From contig DSBG01000166.1 in the NCBI GenBank assembly GCA_011046135.1, positions 1-50,559 of the forward strand: a stretch of DNA of 50,559 bases, in the 5' to 3' direction. Source of the DNA: Deltaproteobacteria bacterium. GTDB lineage: Bacteria > Desulfobacterota > Desulfomonilia > UBA1062. The notes under the pieces are model-generated. The model was not told the DNA's origin, searched no databases, and saw nothing but the letters and a program-made list of their open reading frames with translations. Positions 19,542 through 29,335 of this stretch are shown piece after piece. The stretch's first letter is position 1. Each line of letters starts with the position of its first letter. A program made the translations under genes and the position numbers.

Positions 19542-22436
19542 TTACTGAATGTTCAGGGTGACACGTGCGTTGCTGACCCCTTCGATTATCTCAGGGGGGC
19601 TGCCCGATGGCTCGAGGAGAAAGACCCGGTCGGCACCCACCTGAGAATCCTGAACCAGAATGTCCAGTACTGCCTGGGCACGGGATACTGCAAGAGTCCT
19701 CAGGTCGCCCTCCCTGACAGTGATGTGGTCCAGGATCATGTTCTCCATCTCCTCCCTGGGCAGCGCTTTGTCCAGACCGAGCACATTTTTAGGCTTGGGG
19801 AACGTCTCGGCCTTGTATGCCATTTTCAGGTAGTCTTCGTATTCTTGGGATTCAATCGTCAACTCGCCCAGTTCGCCTGGCTCCATGCCTTTTTTCAGCA
19901 TGTCTGAGAGCTTCTGCGCCTTGAGTTTTCGCTCGAAGATGGAGGTGATGAGCGCCTGGCGGTCCTGCTCCACGTCAATAAAACCCTGGAGTTCGAGGCT
20001 GAGGGAAGGTCTGTCGGTGAGGATCTGTCCGAGGGTCTGGATCTTGTGCAGGCTGTCATCAGACAGGTGTGTTGTTCCATAGGAGAATTCCACGTACTGC
20101 AGCTGCTCTGCACCGGGATAGAGCGCAGCGAGAGCACTGAAGGGAGACGCCACGGCTTTTGTGACAATATTCACGATCATCTGGAAGATGATTCGTCCTA
20201 TCTTGAACTCCGGGTCATCGATGCGGCCCGCAACGGGGAGCGTCAAGTCAATCCTGCCCTGACGGTCCTTGAGGAGAGCGACAGCGAGCTTCACCGGCAG
20301 TTTCAATGAATCGGGGCTCGATACCGTCTCGCCAAAGGTGAGCTGGTCGACTGTAATGATATGGTTCGATTGGAGGTTTTTCGCCTGGATGAGGTACTCC
20401 AGATCAAGGGAGAGCTTTCCCTTGTGAATCGTATACCCAACATACTTTCCGGAGTATGGGGAGGCCTGAGTGAGATCGATGTCGGTGAGAGCGGCCTTGA
20501 GATCGACATAGAGGTCTTTGTGCAGGGGATTGATGGTTCCGGCAATGGACAGTGGGGCATGGTTGTTCAGTCGTGCACTCAGGGAAACATCTGCTCGTTT
20601 CGACGCTTTTGAAGAGAGCCCCGTGATGGCCCCGTCGATGTACGAAAGTTCAGAGCTGTACGGTGGAGTAATGGATCTGTCATGGAACGCGAGAAGCCCC
20701 CTTGTGAGGTACACCTTTTCTATCTCGATCGTATCGAACGTCTCATCGGTGTGGGGTGCTGGTGCGCCCTGTTCCATGATTTCATCGTGGTATTCGGGTC
20801 TGCCGGCCAGGATCTTTTCTGCATTGAACGATCCGTCTTCGAACACCGTGATGCGCAGGGATGGGTCAACGAGGCTGATGTCGCTTATGGAGAGCCTTTT
20901 CGGGCGCGGCGTGAACGAGATGTTTTTCAGGGAGAGAGAATTGAACGTGAGGAAATTCTCGGCATTGGCCCTGTCCACGGAAGCAAAACGCTGGACCTGG
21001 GTGTCTCCCTGGAAGGCTACGTTCAGGGATTCTTCTCCTTCTGCTGAAAACGTAACGGAACCTGTTGCGGAGGCGCTCCCACTTTTGATGAGCAGGTCAA
21101 GCACCTCCGAGATGTATGGCTGAAACCACGCAAGCTCGACATCCTTGAGGGCAAAGGTAACCTCACCCGAAACAGGCTCGAGGAGAAGACTCGATTGTGC
21201 GTTGAAACTTCCTGTTTCACCAAGAGCGCAGCTGAAAACGAGTTCGGCAGGTACCTGGGAAGAGGTTGACAGGCCTTGTGCGTTCACTGTGACTTGATTC
21301 ATGGAGAGCTTAACAGGGTCCCTCACGGAGAGATCCATGAAGCGAAAACTTCCCTGGGTGATTTCGCAGGTGTCAATGGCAAGGGCGAGGCGGGGGCGTT
21401 CAGACTCCTTCTCGTCGGGAGCGGCATGCTTCGGGTTTTCATCGCCTAGGAAATCAAGGTTCATTGTGCCGTTCGCCTGTCTGATCAGAACAAGCTGCGG
21501 GCTGGTCACTGCAATACGTTCCAGGTGAATATGGTTTTCAAGGGGCTTCGAGGGTGCAAGTTTCACCATGAGCTCGGGTAAGCCGATCATGGGGTTGTCC
21601 TGAATGTCCAACATGGCAAAATCCTTGAGCACAAACGTGCCTTCCAGTTCGACGGTCGGCTTACGGTCACCCTGCTGCAGGAAGGTCAGGGAAGCGGCGA
21701 TGTCGAGGAAGCCGCTGGGAATTCTGGCCTCGAGCTTCTGGGGTATATAGGAAAGGTAGTAAGGGATATCGATGTTCTCAAACGCTATGTCGAGTCTGGT
21801 CTCAAGTGAGTCTGCAAAGGGCTTGGTCTCTCCCCGGAATGATACCATTTTCCCATTCACCGTGGCATCGAACCTGGGGTGTACGAACACGTCACTGAAA
21901 TAGTCGATATTGGAGATAAAGGGAATTGCAAGGTTGATGTCGCTCACCACGTGGGTCTTTTTCAGAGGCGCATCCAACACGTCAATGCGTCCGTTGAAGA
22001 TCTGGATGTTATCGACGGAAAAGTTGAGAGGCTTGCCCGGTGGAGCGTCATCGGTTGCCAGAAGATCGGAGAAATTGAAGGTGTCTTCGCTCAGCCGGAC
22101 AATCCGTGCCCTTGGTTCGTTGATTCGTGCTTCGCTGATGATGAGTGCCCTTTTAATCGCCGAGATGCTCTGGAGGTTTATGAACAGAGATCGCACGGAA
22201 ACAAAGTCGCTGGTTCCATCCTGATCGTTGATGTCAATACCTTCCACCGTGAGGGAGAAGGTGAACGGGTTGAGCTTCACCCCTTCAACGGCAACAGGAC
22301 GGTTGAGGGTCTGGGAAAGGGTTCTGATCATCATGGATTTCATGACGGGCGGCAGAATAAAGAACCCCACAAGGGAATATGCCCCAAGGATGATCATCAT
22401 CCACAAGAGCACTTTGCGCAGGCTGCCCATGTACAT
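19542..22436 (-). CDS. DUF748 / AsmA-like large envelope protein
   Basis: ~960 aa with N-terminal TM (VLLWMMIILGAYSLVGFFILPPVM); AsmA-type repeats; C-terminal OmpA-like region (LSLELQGFIDVEQDRQAL). Confidence 0.82.
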   Translation of the reverse strand: MYMGSLRKVLLWMMIILGAYSLVGFFILPPVMKSMMIRTLSQTLNRPVAVEGVKLNPFTFSLTVEGIDINDQDGTSDFVSVRSLFINLQSISAIKRALIISEARINEPRARIVRLSEDTFNFSDLLATDDAPPGKPLNFSVDNIQIFNGRIDVLDAPLKKTHVVSDINLAIPFISNIDYFSDVFVHPRFDATVNGKMVSFRGETKPFADSLETRLDIAFENIDIPYYLSYIPQKLEARIPSGFLDIAASLTFLQQGDRKPTVELEGTFVLKDFAMLDIQDNPMIGLPELMVKLAPSKPLENHIHLERIAVTSPQLVLIRQANGTMNLDFLGDENPKHAAPDEKESERPRLALAIDTCEITQGSFRFMDLSVRDPVKLSMNQVTVNAQGLSTSSQVPAELVFSCALGETGSFNAQSSLLLEPVSGEVTFALKDVELAWFQPYISEVLDLLIKSGSASATGSVTFSAEGEESLNVAFQGDTQVQRFASVDRANAENFLTFNSLSLKNISFTPRPKRLSISDISLVDPSLRITVFEDGSFNAEKILAGRPEYHDEIMEQGAPAPHTDETFDTIEIEKVYLTRGLLAFHDRSITPPYSSELSYIDGAITGLSSKASKRADVSLSARLNNHAPLSIAGTINPLHKDLYVDLKAALTDIDLTQASPYSGKYVGYTIHKGKLSLDLEYLIQAKNLQSNHIITVDQLTFGETVSSPDSLKLPVKLAVALLKDRQGRIDLTLPVAGRIDDPEFKIGRIIFQMIVNIVTKAVASPFSALAALYPGAEQLQYVEFSYGTTHLSDDSLHKIQTLGQILTDRPSLSLELQGFIDVEQDRQALITSIFERKLKAQKLSDMLKKGMEPGELGELTIESQEYEDYLKMAYKAETFPKPKNVLGLDKALPREEMENMILDHITVREGDLRTLAVSRAQAVLDILVQDSQVGADRVFLLEPSGSPPEIIEGVSNARVTLNIQ

Positions 22437-22641
22437 TGAGGTTGTTCTCCTTGTTTTCGAATATGATACCGGGGGTTCTGAAAAGCAAGAAAATAGTAGG
22501 GGGAACTCTTCGCATACAACGAGGGAAGGGGTTCTTGGAATCAGCAGACCTTTCGTGTCGATGCCCAGATCAGGATATCTCTGGCGGTCGACACGGTAAT
22601 CTGATAGGAGTGGTGACAATGCACGTATTCAGGGAGGGAGT

Positions 22642-22923
22642 ATGCTGAAAAACGCAAGGCTGTGGTATGTTTTGATGGCAGGGGCCCTTGCGGGATGGGC
22701 CTTTGCGATTCGGGGTCTCGTGAAACCCTATGAAAACGAGGTGCTCGACAAGCTCTCGAAAAAGGTGCTCATGATCTGGGGGCTCGGACACCCCCTGGAG
22801 TTGTTCGTATCCATGGGCATCGCCAGGCGCGCCGGTTTGTCCCCGATACGCGCAATCATAAAAACCGTCCTTTTTGGATTTACCTGGTGGATGCCCGTCA
22901 AACTGGGAGTTTTCAGGAAATAA
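22642..22923 (+). CDS. Small hypothetical membrane protein
   Basis: 93 aa ORF preceded by GGGAGG; hydrophobic segments. Confidence 0.6.
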   Translation: MLKNARLWYVLMAGALAGWAFAIRGLVKPYENEVLDKLSKKVLMIWGLGHPLELFVSMGIARRAGLSPIRAIIKTVLFGFTWWMPVKLGVFRK

Positions 22924-22946
22924 TCCCCTCGTGATGATCGGAGACC

Positions 22947-23076
22947 TTACTGTGGGGAAACCCGGATATATCGCGGTTGGATGTGTGTGCTCCCGTGGTT
23001 GGATGAGTCTGCGCCCACCGAGGAGCAGAAATCCATCTCCGGAACGATGAACCTCTCGGACTCCCTGCCACAGTAA
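22947..23076. ncRNA. Candidate structured RNA (speculative)
   Basis: Closing 9-bp stem TTACTGTGG (22947-22955)/CCACAGTAA (23068-23076), inner GGG-GAAA-CCC, CCGAG/CTCGG and CATC/GATG pairings, internal 18/22 direct repeat (GYGGTTGGATG...). Confidence 0.25.
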
Positions 23077-23229
23077 TGGGCCGGAAACTATTTTGAGCAG
23101 AAACGTTACGTACACGGGAATCACGGGGGCAGGTCATTGCCCGTATACACTAGCGAAGAAACAATTTGCGAAGATAAAGGCACCGGCCGTTGCGAGATAA
23201 AAATTTCTTCGTTCAGCGTACTTCATTTG

Positions 23230-23258
23230 TTGACTAAATTGATTTTCCCGTGTACAAG
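23230..23258 (+). promoter_or_regulatory. Putative sigma70-like promoter for the beta-oxidation genes
   Basis: TTGACT (23230-23235), 17-nt spacer, TACAAG (23253-23258), 79 bp upstream of the ATG at 23338. Confidence 0.4.
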
Positions 23259-23337
23259 ACAAATTGAACAGTGATTCATGTCTCAGTTTCACAATAGTGT
23301 TGGCAAGAAAGTATCTATCACACAATAGGAGGGTAAA

Positions 23338-25743
23338 ATGGTCCAGAGAATCAAAAAGGCCGCTGTGATCGGGTCTGGCATAATGGGTGGCGGGATCGCC
23401 GCTCTCCTTGCAGGTGCTGGTGTAGATGTGCTCCTGCTTGATATTGTGCCGTTCGACCTGAAAGGGGAGGAGAAGAAGGATCCGAAAGCGAGAAACAGGA
23501 TTGTGACTGCAGGGCTTGAGGGCGCACTCAAGGCCAAGCCCCCGCTCTTCTTTTCCAAAGATGATGCAGCACGCATCAGCACCGGAAACCTTGAAGACGA
23601 TTTCGATAAGCTCAAGGACTGCGACTGGATCATCGAGGTCGTGGTGGAGAATCTGAAGATCAAGAACCAGCTTTTCAAGAAGATCGACAAGATTCGCAGC
23701 AAGAACACCATCGTTTCTTCGAACACTTCAGGTATCCCGCTGAAGGCCATGTCCGAGGGGACCAGCATCGGATTCAGGCAGTACTTCCTGGGAACCCACT
23801 TCTTCAACCCGGTGCGCTACATGCACCTCCTGGAGATCATTCCCGGGCAGAACACCAAGAAAGAGGTTCTCGAGTTCGTTGCTTCCTTCGGCGAGACGAG
23901 GCTGGGCAAGGGTATCGTCTGGGCAAAGGATACTCCGAACTTCATCGGGAACCGGATCGGCATTCACGGCATCGGCAAGTGCCTGCAGGCCATGATGGAC
24001 GAAGGGTTGACGATCCCCGAGGTTGATGCGCTGTTCGGAGCGCCAATGGGTCGTCCCAAGACCGCCATCTTCAAGACATCAGATATGGTTGGCCTCGACA
24101 CCATGTCCCATGTCTCGCAGAACACGTACGATCTCTGCACCAAGGACGAGGAGCGCGCCGTGTTCAATCTGCCCAAGTTCGTCAAAGATATGGTTGAAAA
24201 AGGACTGCTGGGTAACAAGACCAAGGCAGGATTCTATAAGACCGATATCACTCCTGAATGGAAGAAGGTCCGCAAGGTCATCAACCCGAAGACCAATGAA
24301 TACGAGGAGTATGGCGCCGTTGAGTTTCCATCCCTGGCCGCTGCGAAAAAGGCTCAGACGTTGCCTGATAAGCTCAAGGCAATCCTGTATGGCAAGGATA
24401 AGGGCGCCAAGTACGCGTGGAAGGTCACGGCAGGCCAGTTTATCTATGCCGCGAACCGCATCCCCGAGATTTCCGATACAATAGTCGAGATCGACAATGC
24501 CATGAAGTGGGGCTACAACTGGGAGTTGGGGCCTTTCGAGACCTGGGATGCCATCGGGCTTGCACAGTCTGTGAAGAAGATGGAAGCAGAAAAGCTGAAG
24601 GTGCCCAAGAAGATCAAGAAGATGCTCGACAGCGGCGCAAAGAGCTTCTACAAGATCAAGGGCGGGAAGAAGTACTACTACGATTTCAAGAGCGAGACCT
24701 ACAAGCCGGTCAAGGCCAGTGAGAAGGCCCTGAACCTGGATACCATCAAGGCACAGAAAAAGGTCGCGCTCACGAGCAAGTCCTGCACCCTCATCGACAT
24801 CGGCGATGGCGTGTACTGCCTCGAGTTCCACACCAAGATGAATGCCCTGAACAAGGAAATGGTCGAGTTCATGGCCAAGGCAGCGGACCATGTCGACAAG
24901 AACGGCGTGGGCATGGTGATCGGGAACCAGGCAGGGGGAATGCCGGGAGCTTTCTCTGCAGGCGGAGACCTGGCCTATATGCTCGGTCTCGCACAGGCAA
25001 AGAAGTTCAAGGAGATCGATCAGTTCATCAGGCAGGCCCATGCAGGCAGCATGCGCACACGCTATTCGGCCTACCCGGTCGTTGCTGCCCCCTTCGGTTT
25101 GACGCTCGGCGGTGGATGTGAAGTTTGTCTGTCGTCAGACAGGATTGTGGCTCACACGGACCTCTTCATGGGTCTCGTTGAGATCGGGGCCGGTCTCGTT
25201 CCCGGTGCGTGCGGCATGATCAACCTCTGGAGGAGATTCATCGAGTCGAAACCTGGGGTGGCCAAGATCACAGACTACGCCGGGTTCTTCATCCAGGCAT
25301 TCATGAGCGTTGCCCAGGCAAAGGTCTCCCGCTCCGCGGCAGATGCCCTCAACAACGGCTTCCTGCGGTCCACAGACAGGATCGTCATGAACAAGGATAA
25401 CCTCATCGGCGAGGCCAAGAAAGAAGTGCTCAAGATGGTGGATGACGGGTATGCTCCTCCCATGAAGAAGAAGATCCCCGTATTCGGCAGAGAGGCCCAC
25501 GGTATGATCTGGGCGGAGATGAACAACATGAAGGGTGGCGGCTACATCACACCTCACATGGAATTCATCGCCAAGAAGATCTGTATCTGCATGTCGGGCG
25601 GTGATGTGCCCACAGGGACCCCGGTCACCGAGGAACACCTCATGACCCTCGAGAGAGAGACCTTCGTGGAACTCTGGAAGACCGAGAACACCCAGAAGAT
25701 GGCCGAGCACATCATGAAGACGGGCAAGCCGTTGTTCCTCTAG
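23338..25743 (+). CDS. 3-hydroxyacyl-CoA dehydrogenase / enoyl-CoA hydratase bifunctional protein (FadN-type domain order)
   Basis: N-terminal KKAAVIGSGIMGGGIAALLAGAGVDVLLLDI; THFFNPVRYMHLLEIIPG; C-terminal crotonase region GAFSAGGDLAYML and FGLTLGGGCEVCL. Confidence 0.94.
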   Translation: MVQRIKKAAVIGSGIMGGGIAALLAGAGVDVLLLDIVPFDLKGEEKKDPKARNRIVTAGLEGALKAKPPLFFSKDDAARISTGNLEDDFDKLKDCDWIIEVVVENLKIKNQLFKKIDKIRSKNTIVSSNTSGIPLKAMSEGTSIGFRQYFLGTHFFNPVRYMHLLEIIPGQNTKKEVLEFVASFGETRLGKGIVWAKDTPNFIGNRIGIHGIGKCLQAMMDEGLTIPEVDALFGAPMGRPKTAIFKTSDMVGLDTMSHVSQNTYDLCTKDEERAVFNLPKFVKDMVEKGLLGNKTKAGFYKTDITPEWKKVRKVINPKTNEYEEYGAVEFPSLAAAKKAQTLPDKLKAILYGKDKGAKYAWKVTAGQFIYAANRIPEISDTIVEIDNAMKWGYNWELGPFETWDAIGLAQSVKKMEAEKLKVPKKIKKMLDSGAKSFYKIKGGKKYYYDFKSETYKPVKASEKALNLDTIKAQKKVALTSKSCTLIDIGDGVYCLEFHTKMNALNKEMVEFMAKAADHVDKNGVGMVIGNQAGGMPGAFSAGGDLAYMLGLAQAKKFKEIDQFIRQAHAGSMRTRYSAYPVVAAPFGLTLGGGCEVCLSSDRIVAHTDLFMGLVEIGAGLVPGACGMINLWRRFIESKPGVAKITDYAGFFIQAFMSVAQAKVSRSAADALNNGFLRSTDRIVMNKDNLIGEAKKEVLKMVDDGYAPPMKKKIPVFGREAHGMIWAEMNNMKGGGYITPHMEFIAKKICICMSGGDVPTGTPVTEEHLMTLERETFVELWKTENTQKMAEHIMKTGKPLFL

Positions 25744-25779
25744 TCGAGTCAATGAGAAAATAATCAGGAGGATAAACCA

Positions 25780-26985
25780 ATGAGAGAAGCATATATCGTT
25801 ACTTCAGTACGGACTCCCGGCTGCAGGAGGGGCAGAGGGGCTTTTGCAACGACCCGGCCCGAGGATCTCCTCAAGGCTGCAATGAACGGGGTTATTGATA
25901 GAACCAAGGGTGTCGAGAAAAAAGACATTGAGGATATCCTGATCGGCTGCGCATTTCCCGAGGCGGAGCAGGGACTCAACATCGGCCGCGTGATCGCGCA
26001 GATGGCCGGATTCCCGGATTCAACCTGCGGGGCCACGGTCAACAGGTTCTGTTCTTCCGGACTCGAGGGAATCGCGTTGCAGGCCATGAGAATCATGGCG
26101 GGCTGGTGCGATGTGGCCATCGGCGGTGGACTTGAATCCATGTCCCTCGTTCCCATGGGCGGAAACCTTCCCAGGCCTCATCCCGAATGGGCCAAGGAAA
26201 ACCCGGATGTCTACATCTCCATGGGCATGACCGCCGAAAATGTGGCCAACCGCTACAAGATCACCAGAGAGATGCAGGACGAGTTCGGTTTCCATTCCCA
26301 GGCCAAGGCGGCTGCTGCCCAGAAGAACAAGAGATTCAAGGAGATCGTGCCCGTGGAGGCCGTTCGGTTCAAGGAGAAGAACGGCATCACCGTGAAGGAG
26401 ACCTTTATCCAGGATTTCGATGACGGTGTCAGGCCCACCACCATGGAAGGTCTTACCAAACTCCGCCCTGCCTTTGCGGCCATGGGCTCGGTCACAGCGG
26501 GCAACTCTTCTCAGACCACGGACGGCGCTGCAGCAACCTTGGTCATGAGCGGCGAAGCCGTCAAGAAGTTCGGCGTGAAGCCCATAGCCAAGATCAAGGC
26601 CTACGTGGTCGCCGGCTGCAGGTCAGACGAGATGGGGGTGGGACCGGCATACGCGATCCCGAAGCTCCTCAAGGTCGCCGGGATGAAGGTCTCGGACATC
26701 AATCTGTGGGAAGTCAACGAGGCCTTTGCATCGCAGTGCATCTACAGCCTGCAGCAGATCGGGCTCTATGACAAGAAAGAGCTCTGGTTGTCTGACAGTG
26801 ACAAGCGCATCATCAACGTCAATGGCGGCGCCATCGCGCTGGGCCACCCGCTCGGGTGCACCGGCGCAAAGCTCTGCGCCCAGCTTATGACTGAGATGCA
26901 GGCCAGGGGTGCCAAGTACGGTGTCGAGTCCATGTGCATCGGCGGCGGCATGGGTGCTGCGGCACTGTTCGAACTCTGCGACTAG
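25780..26985 (+). CDS. fadA: Acetyl-CoA acyltransferase (thiolase)
   Basis: ATVNRFCSSGLEGIALQAMRIMAG (nucleophilic Cys), NVNGGAIALGHPLGCTGAKL, CIGGGMGAAALFE. Confidence 0.95.
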   Translation: MREAYIVTSVRTPGCRRGRGAFATTRPEDLLKAAMNGVIDRTKGVEKKDIEDILIGCAFPEAEQGLNIGRVIAQMAGFPDSTCGATVNRFCSSGLEGIALQAMRIMAGWCDVAIGGGLESMSLVPMGGNLPRPHPEWAKENPDVYISMGMTAENVANRYKITREMQDEFGFHSQAKAAAAQKNKRFKEIVPVEAVRFKEKNGITVKETFIQDFDDGVRPTTMEGLTKLRPAFAAMGSVTAGNSSQTTDGAAATLVMSGEAVKKFGVKPIAKIKAYVVAGCRSDEMGVGPAYAIPKLLKVAGMKVSDINLWEVNEAFASQCIYSLQQIGLYDKKELWLSDSDKRIINVNGGAIALGHPLGCTGAKLCAQLMTEMQARGAKYGVESMCIGGGMGAAALFELCD

Positions 26986-27011
26986 GGTCTGATTCACTTA
27001 AAAAACGAAGG

Positions 27012-27043
27012 CGGGGTGCCGTGATCGACGGCGCCCCGTTTTT
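27012..27043 (+). terminator. Rho-independent terminator after thiolase
   Basis: CGGGGTGCCG-tgatcga-CGGCGCCCCG-TTTTT. Confidence 0.9.
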
Positions 27044-27057
27044 CATTCACCATGGCA

Positions 27058-28008
27058 TCACAAGGACCGGAAACAGACGTTCCCCTTCATCCGGACGTGC
27101 TCGACAAGGTCGCTTTTGAGGAGATCCTCGACATACTTTGCCGCCTCGTTCACATGGATGCCGAGCCCTTCGGCGATATCTTCAAGGGTACACGGACGTC
27201 TGCGGAGCAGATCCAGGACCGTGTCCCTCGTTACAGAGAAATCGGAGGCGCCGTGTATTCCCCTGGATTCTGCGATGACCTCGGCCGGAGGTGAAAACAG
27301 AGATGCGATCTTTTGCAGACGGCTGTGATCCACTCCGGCTGCACAATCTTCAGCAGGGGGTCTGGACACCGTGTTGAGCTGAACCCGATCTGGCCTGATG
27401 CTGCAGGCACGTTCCGCTATCTTCATCGCCTGATGGTGCAGCGCTGTATAGCCCGAGAGAATAAAGGCCTCAAGCCAGAGCTGGCCGGAATATACCTCCC
27501 TGAACGCAGTAAGACCGTCCACCATGAGGTCAAAGGAAATTGATGAGTGAGGCCGGTTGACCGCGGTGAACATGCGCTGGTCCCCGGCATCCAGGGAAGG
27601 GATGACGAGGTGGGCATCCAGGAGCTGTTTTTGCACATCCTCCTGCCAGAGGAGTGACCCGTTGGTCAGGACAGCGACCGGGATGTCCGTCATGGAGCGG
27701 ATGCGTGAAATGAGTTCGCCCATGCGCGAGTACAGCGTCGGTTCACCTGAACCGCTCAGGGTGATCCAGTCCGGCCGGCTCTCCAGCCTGTCCCTCAAAT
27801 CCTCTAAAATTTCTTCCAGGGGGAACCACTCCCGGCGTTCGATGGTGAGGTCTGTGGTCCGTCCGAGCTGGCAGTAGATGCAGTCATAGGTGCAGGTCTT
27901 GAGCGGAACGAGGTCAACCCCGAGGGATCGACCGAGCCGCCTGGAGGGAACAGGCCCGAAGACATGTCCCGGCTTCTCTCTGGTTTTAATGAACGAATCG
28001 TTCGCCAT
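27058..28008 (-). CDS. Radical SAM protein (wyosine-base-formation-like) with C-terminal winged-helix-like domain
   Basis: GPVPSRRLGRSLGVDLVPLKTCTYDCIYCQLG (CxxxCxxC); TLSGSGEPTLY; C-terminal RDTVLDLLRRRPCTLEDIAEGLGIHVNEAAKYVEDLLKSDLVEHV. Confidence 0.9.
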   Translation of the reverse strand: MANDSFIKTREKPGHVFGPVPSRRLGRSLGVDLVPLKTCTYDCIYCQLGRTTDLTIERREWFPLEEILEDLRDRLESRPDWITLSGSGEPTLYSRMGELISRIRSMTDIPVAVLTNGSLLWQEDVQKQLLDAHLVIPSLDAGDQRMFTAVNRPHSSISFDLMVDGLTAFREVYSGQLWLEAFILSGYTALHHQAMKIAERACSIRPDRVQLNTVSRPPAEDCAAGVDHSRLQKIASLFSPPAEVIAESRGIHGASDFSVTRDTVLDLLRRRPCTLEDIAEGLGIHVNEAAKYVEDLLKSDLVEHVRMKGNVCFRSL

Positions 28009-28062
28009 TCTTGTGTCTCTGTTCTCTTGATGGGAAATACTGCACCTGGAAGTGATGACGCT

Positions 28063-28086
28063 CTGTGATGAAGAAACTCATCACAG
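28063..28086. promoter_or_regulatory. Perfect 9-bp dyad between divergent genes; possible operator or hairpin
   Basis: CTGTGATGA-agaaac-TCATCACAG. Confidence 0.45.
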
Positions 28087-28287
28087 GCCGGTTTTGGTGT
28101 ATGGTCATGGATTCAGATGACATCGTGTCTTGTTTCTTTCCTTCCCGAACTCGCTGTATGATACCATCCGTCATCGCAGCTTCCAAGTCAAACGGGAATC
28201 TTGGCTTTGTGGCGTGTGTACGTCTGCTGAAACCACAAATTACACCTTTCTGTTGCAAGGAGACATGCTCTGTACTACACTACCACG

Positions 28288-28920
28288 ATGACAAGGTGCT
28301 CCCCGTTTCAACAGTTCACCGCACAATACGAAGCATGGTTTTCAGAACACTCAATGGTGTATGAAGCCGAACTCAAAGCAGTGAAATCTCTGCTCCCGGA
28401 AGGGAGACGCGGCATGGAAGTCGGGGTAGGTACCGGCAGATTCGCCGTTCCCTTTGGTATTGAAGTCGGTATCGAGCCTTCCACAAATATGGGAGCAGTC
28501 GCCCGGGGGAGGGGGATCAAGGTTCTGGGAGGTGTGGCTGAAGACCTTCCCCTGAAAACGTCGTGCTTCGATGTCATCCTCATGGTTACCACCCTGTGTT
28601 TTCTGGATGATGTGAACAGATCCTTGAGGGAATGTCGAAGGGTTCTGAGACAGGGGGGATACCTCATCATCGGGTTCGTGGATCGCACCAGCCTCATCGG
28701 ACGGGACTATGTACGGCACCGCCATGAGAACGTGTTTTATCGTGAAGCCACCTTCTACTCAGTAGGCGAAGTGATTGAGGCAATGAGCAGCACAGGGTTC
28801 CATGAGTTCACCTTCAGCCAGACCATCTTTGAAGAACTGTCCCGCGTAACAGCCCATGAAGAGGTCAGGCCCGGCTATGGTAAAGGATCGTTTGTCGTGA
28901 TCCGTGGAAAAAAAGTGTGA
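28288..28920 (+). CDS. Class I SAM-dependent methyltransferase
   Basis: GMEVGVGTGRFAVPFGIEVGIEPS; AEDLPLKTSCFDVILMVTTLCFLDD; LRECRRVLRQGGYLIIGFVDR. Confidence 0.92.
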   Translation: MTRCSPFQQFTAQYEAWFSEHSMVYEAELKAVKSLLPEGRRGMEVGVGTGRFAVPFGIEVGIEPSTNMGAVARGRGIKVLGGVAEDLPLKTSCFDVILMVTTLCFLDDVNRSLRECRRVLRQGGYLIIGFVDRTSLIGRDYVRHRHENVFYREATFYSVGEVIEAMSSTGFHEFTFSQTIFEELSRVTAHEEVRPGYGKGSFVVIRGKKV

Positions 28921-28936
28921 TGGAAGGAAGCGGAGC

Positions 28937-29254
28937 ATGAAGAGGTATCAAGAGATCGATGCTGCGCGTACTATTCTGGAACTCCCCGAGAGCGCAACGA
29001 TGAAAGAAATTAAGGCCAGCTATAGGAGGCTGATCAGGAGGTGGCACCCGGACAGGTGCGGAGATAACGCCGATCAGTGCGTCGAAATGACGAGAAAGCT
29101 CATCGCCGCGTATGAGACCATTCTTACATACTGCAAGCACTACCGGTATGCGTTTGCTGAAGAAGAGGTCAAGAAGTACGGATCGGGTGAAGACTGGTGG
29201 ATGGATCGATTTGGAAATGATCCGCTCTGGGGCAATCTCAAAGAAAGAACGTAG
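28937..29254 (+). CDS. J-domain (DnaJ-like) small protein
   Basis: ATMKEIKASYRRLIRRWHPDRCGDN with HPD motif; ~105 aa from MKRYQEI. Confidence 0.85.
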   Translation: MKRYQEIDAARTILELPESATMKEIKASYRRLIRRWHPDRCGDNADQCVEMTRKLIAAYETILTYCKHYRYAFAEEEVKKYGSGEDWWMDRFGNDPLWGNLKERT

Positions 29255-29335
29255 GGTTCGTTCAGACGTGCTGGGTGCCATGGGCTTGCCTGCAATCATT
29301 CTCTCACCAAGAAAACATGGGAAAGGGAGGAATTC

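Noticed and set aside
24079-25041. 320-aa minus-strand ORF inside the dehydrogenase/hydratase gene
   Set aside because: Shadow ORF; the sense frame has clear catalytic motifs.
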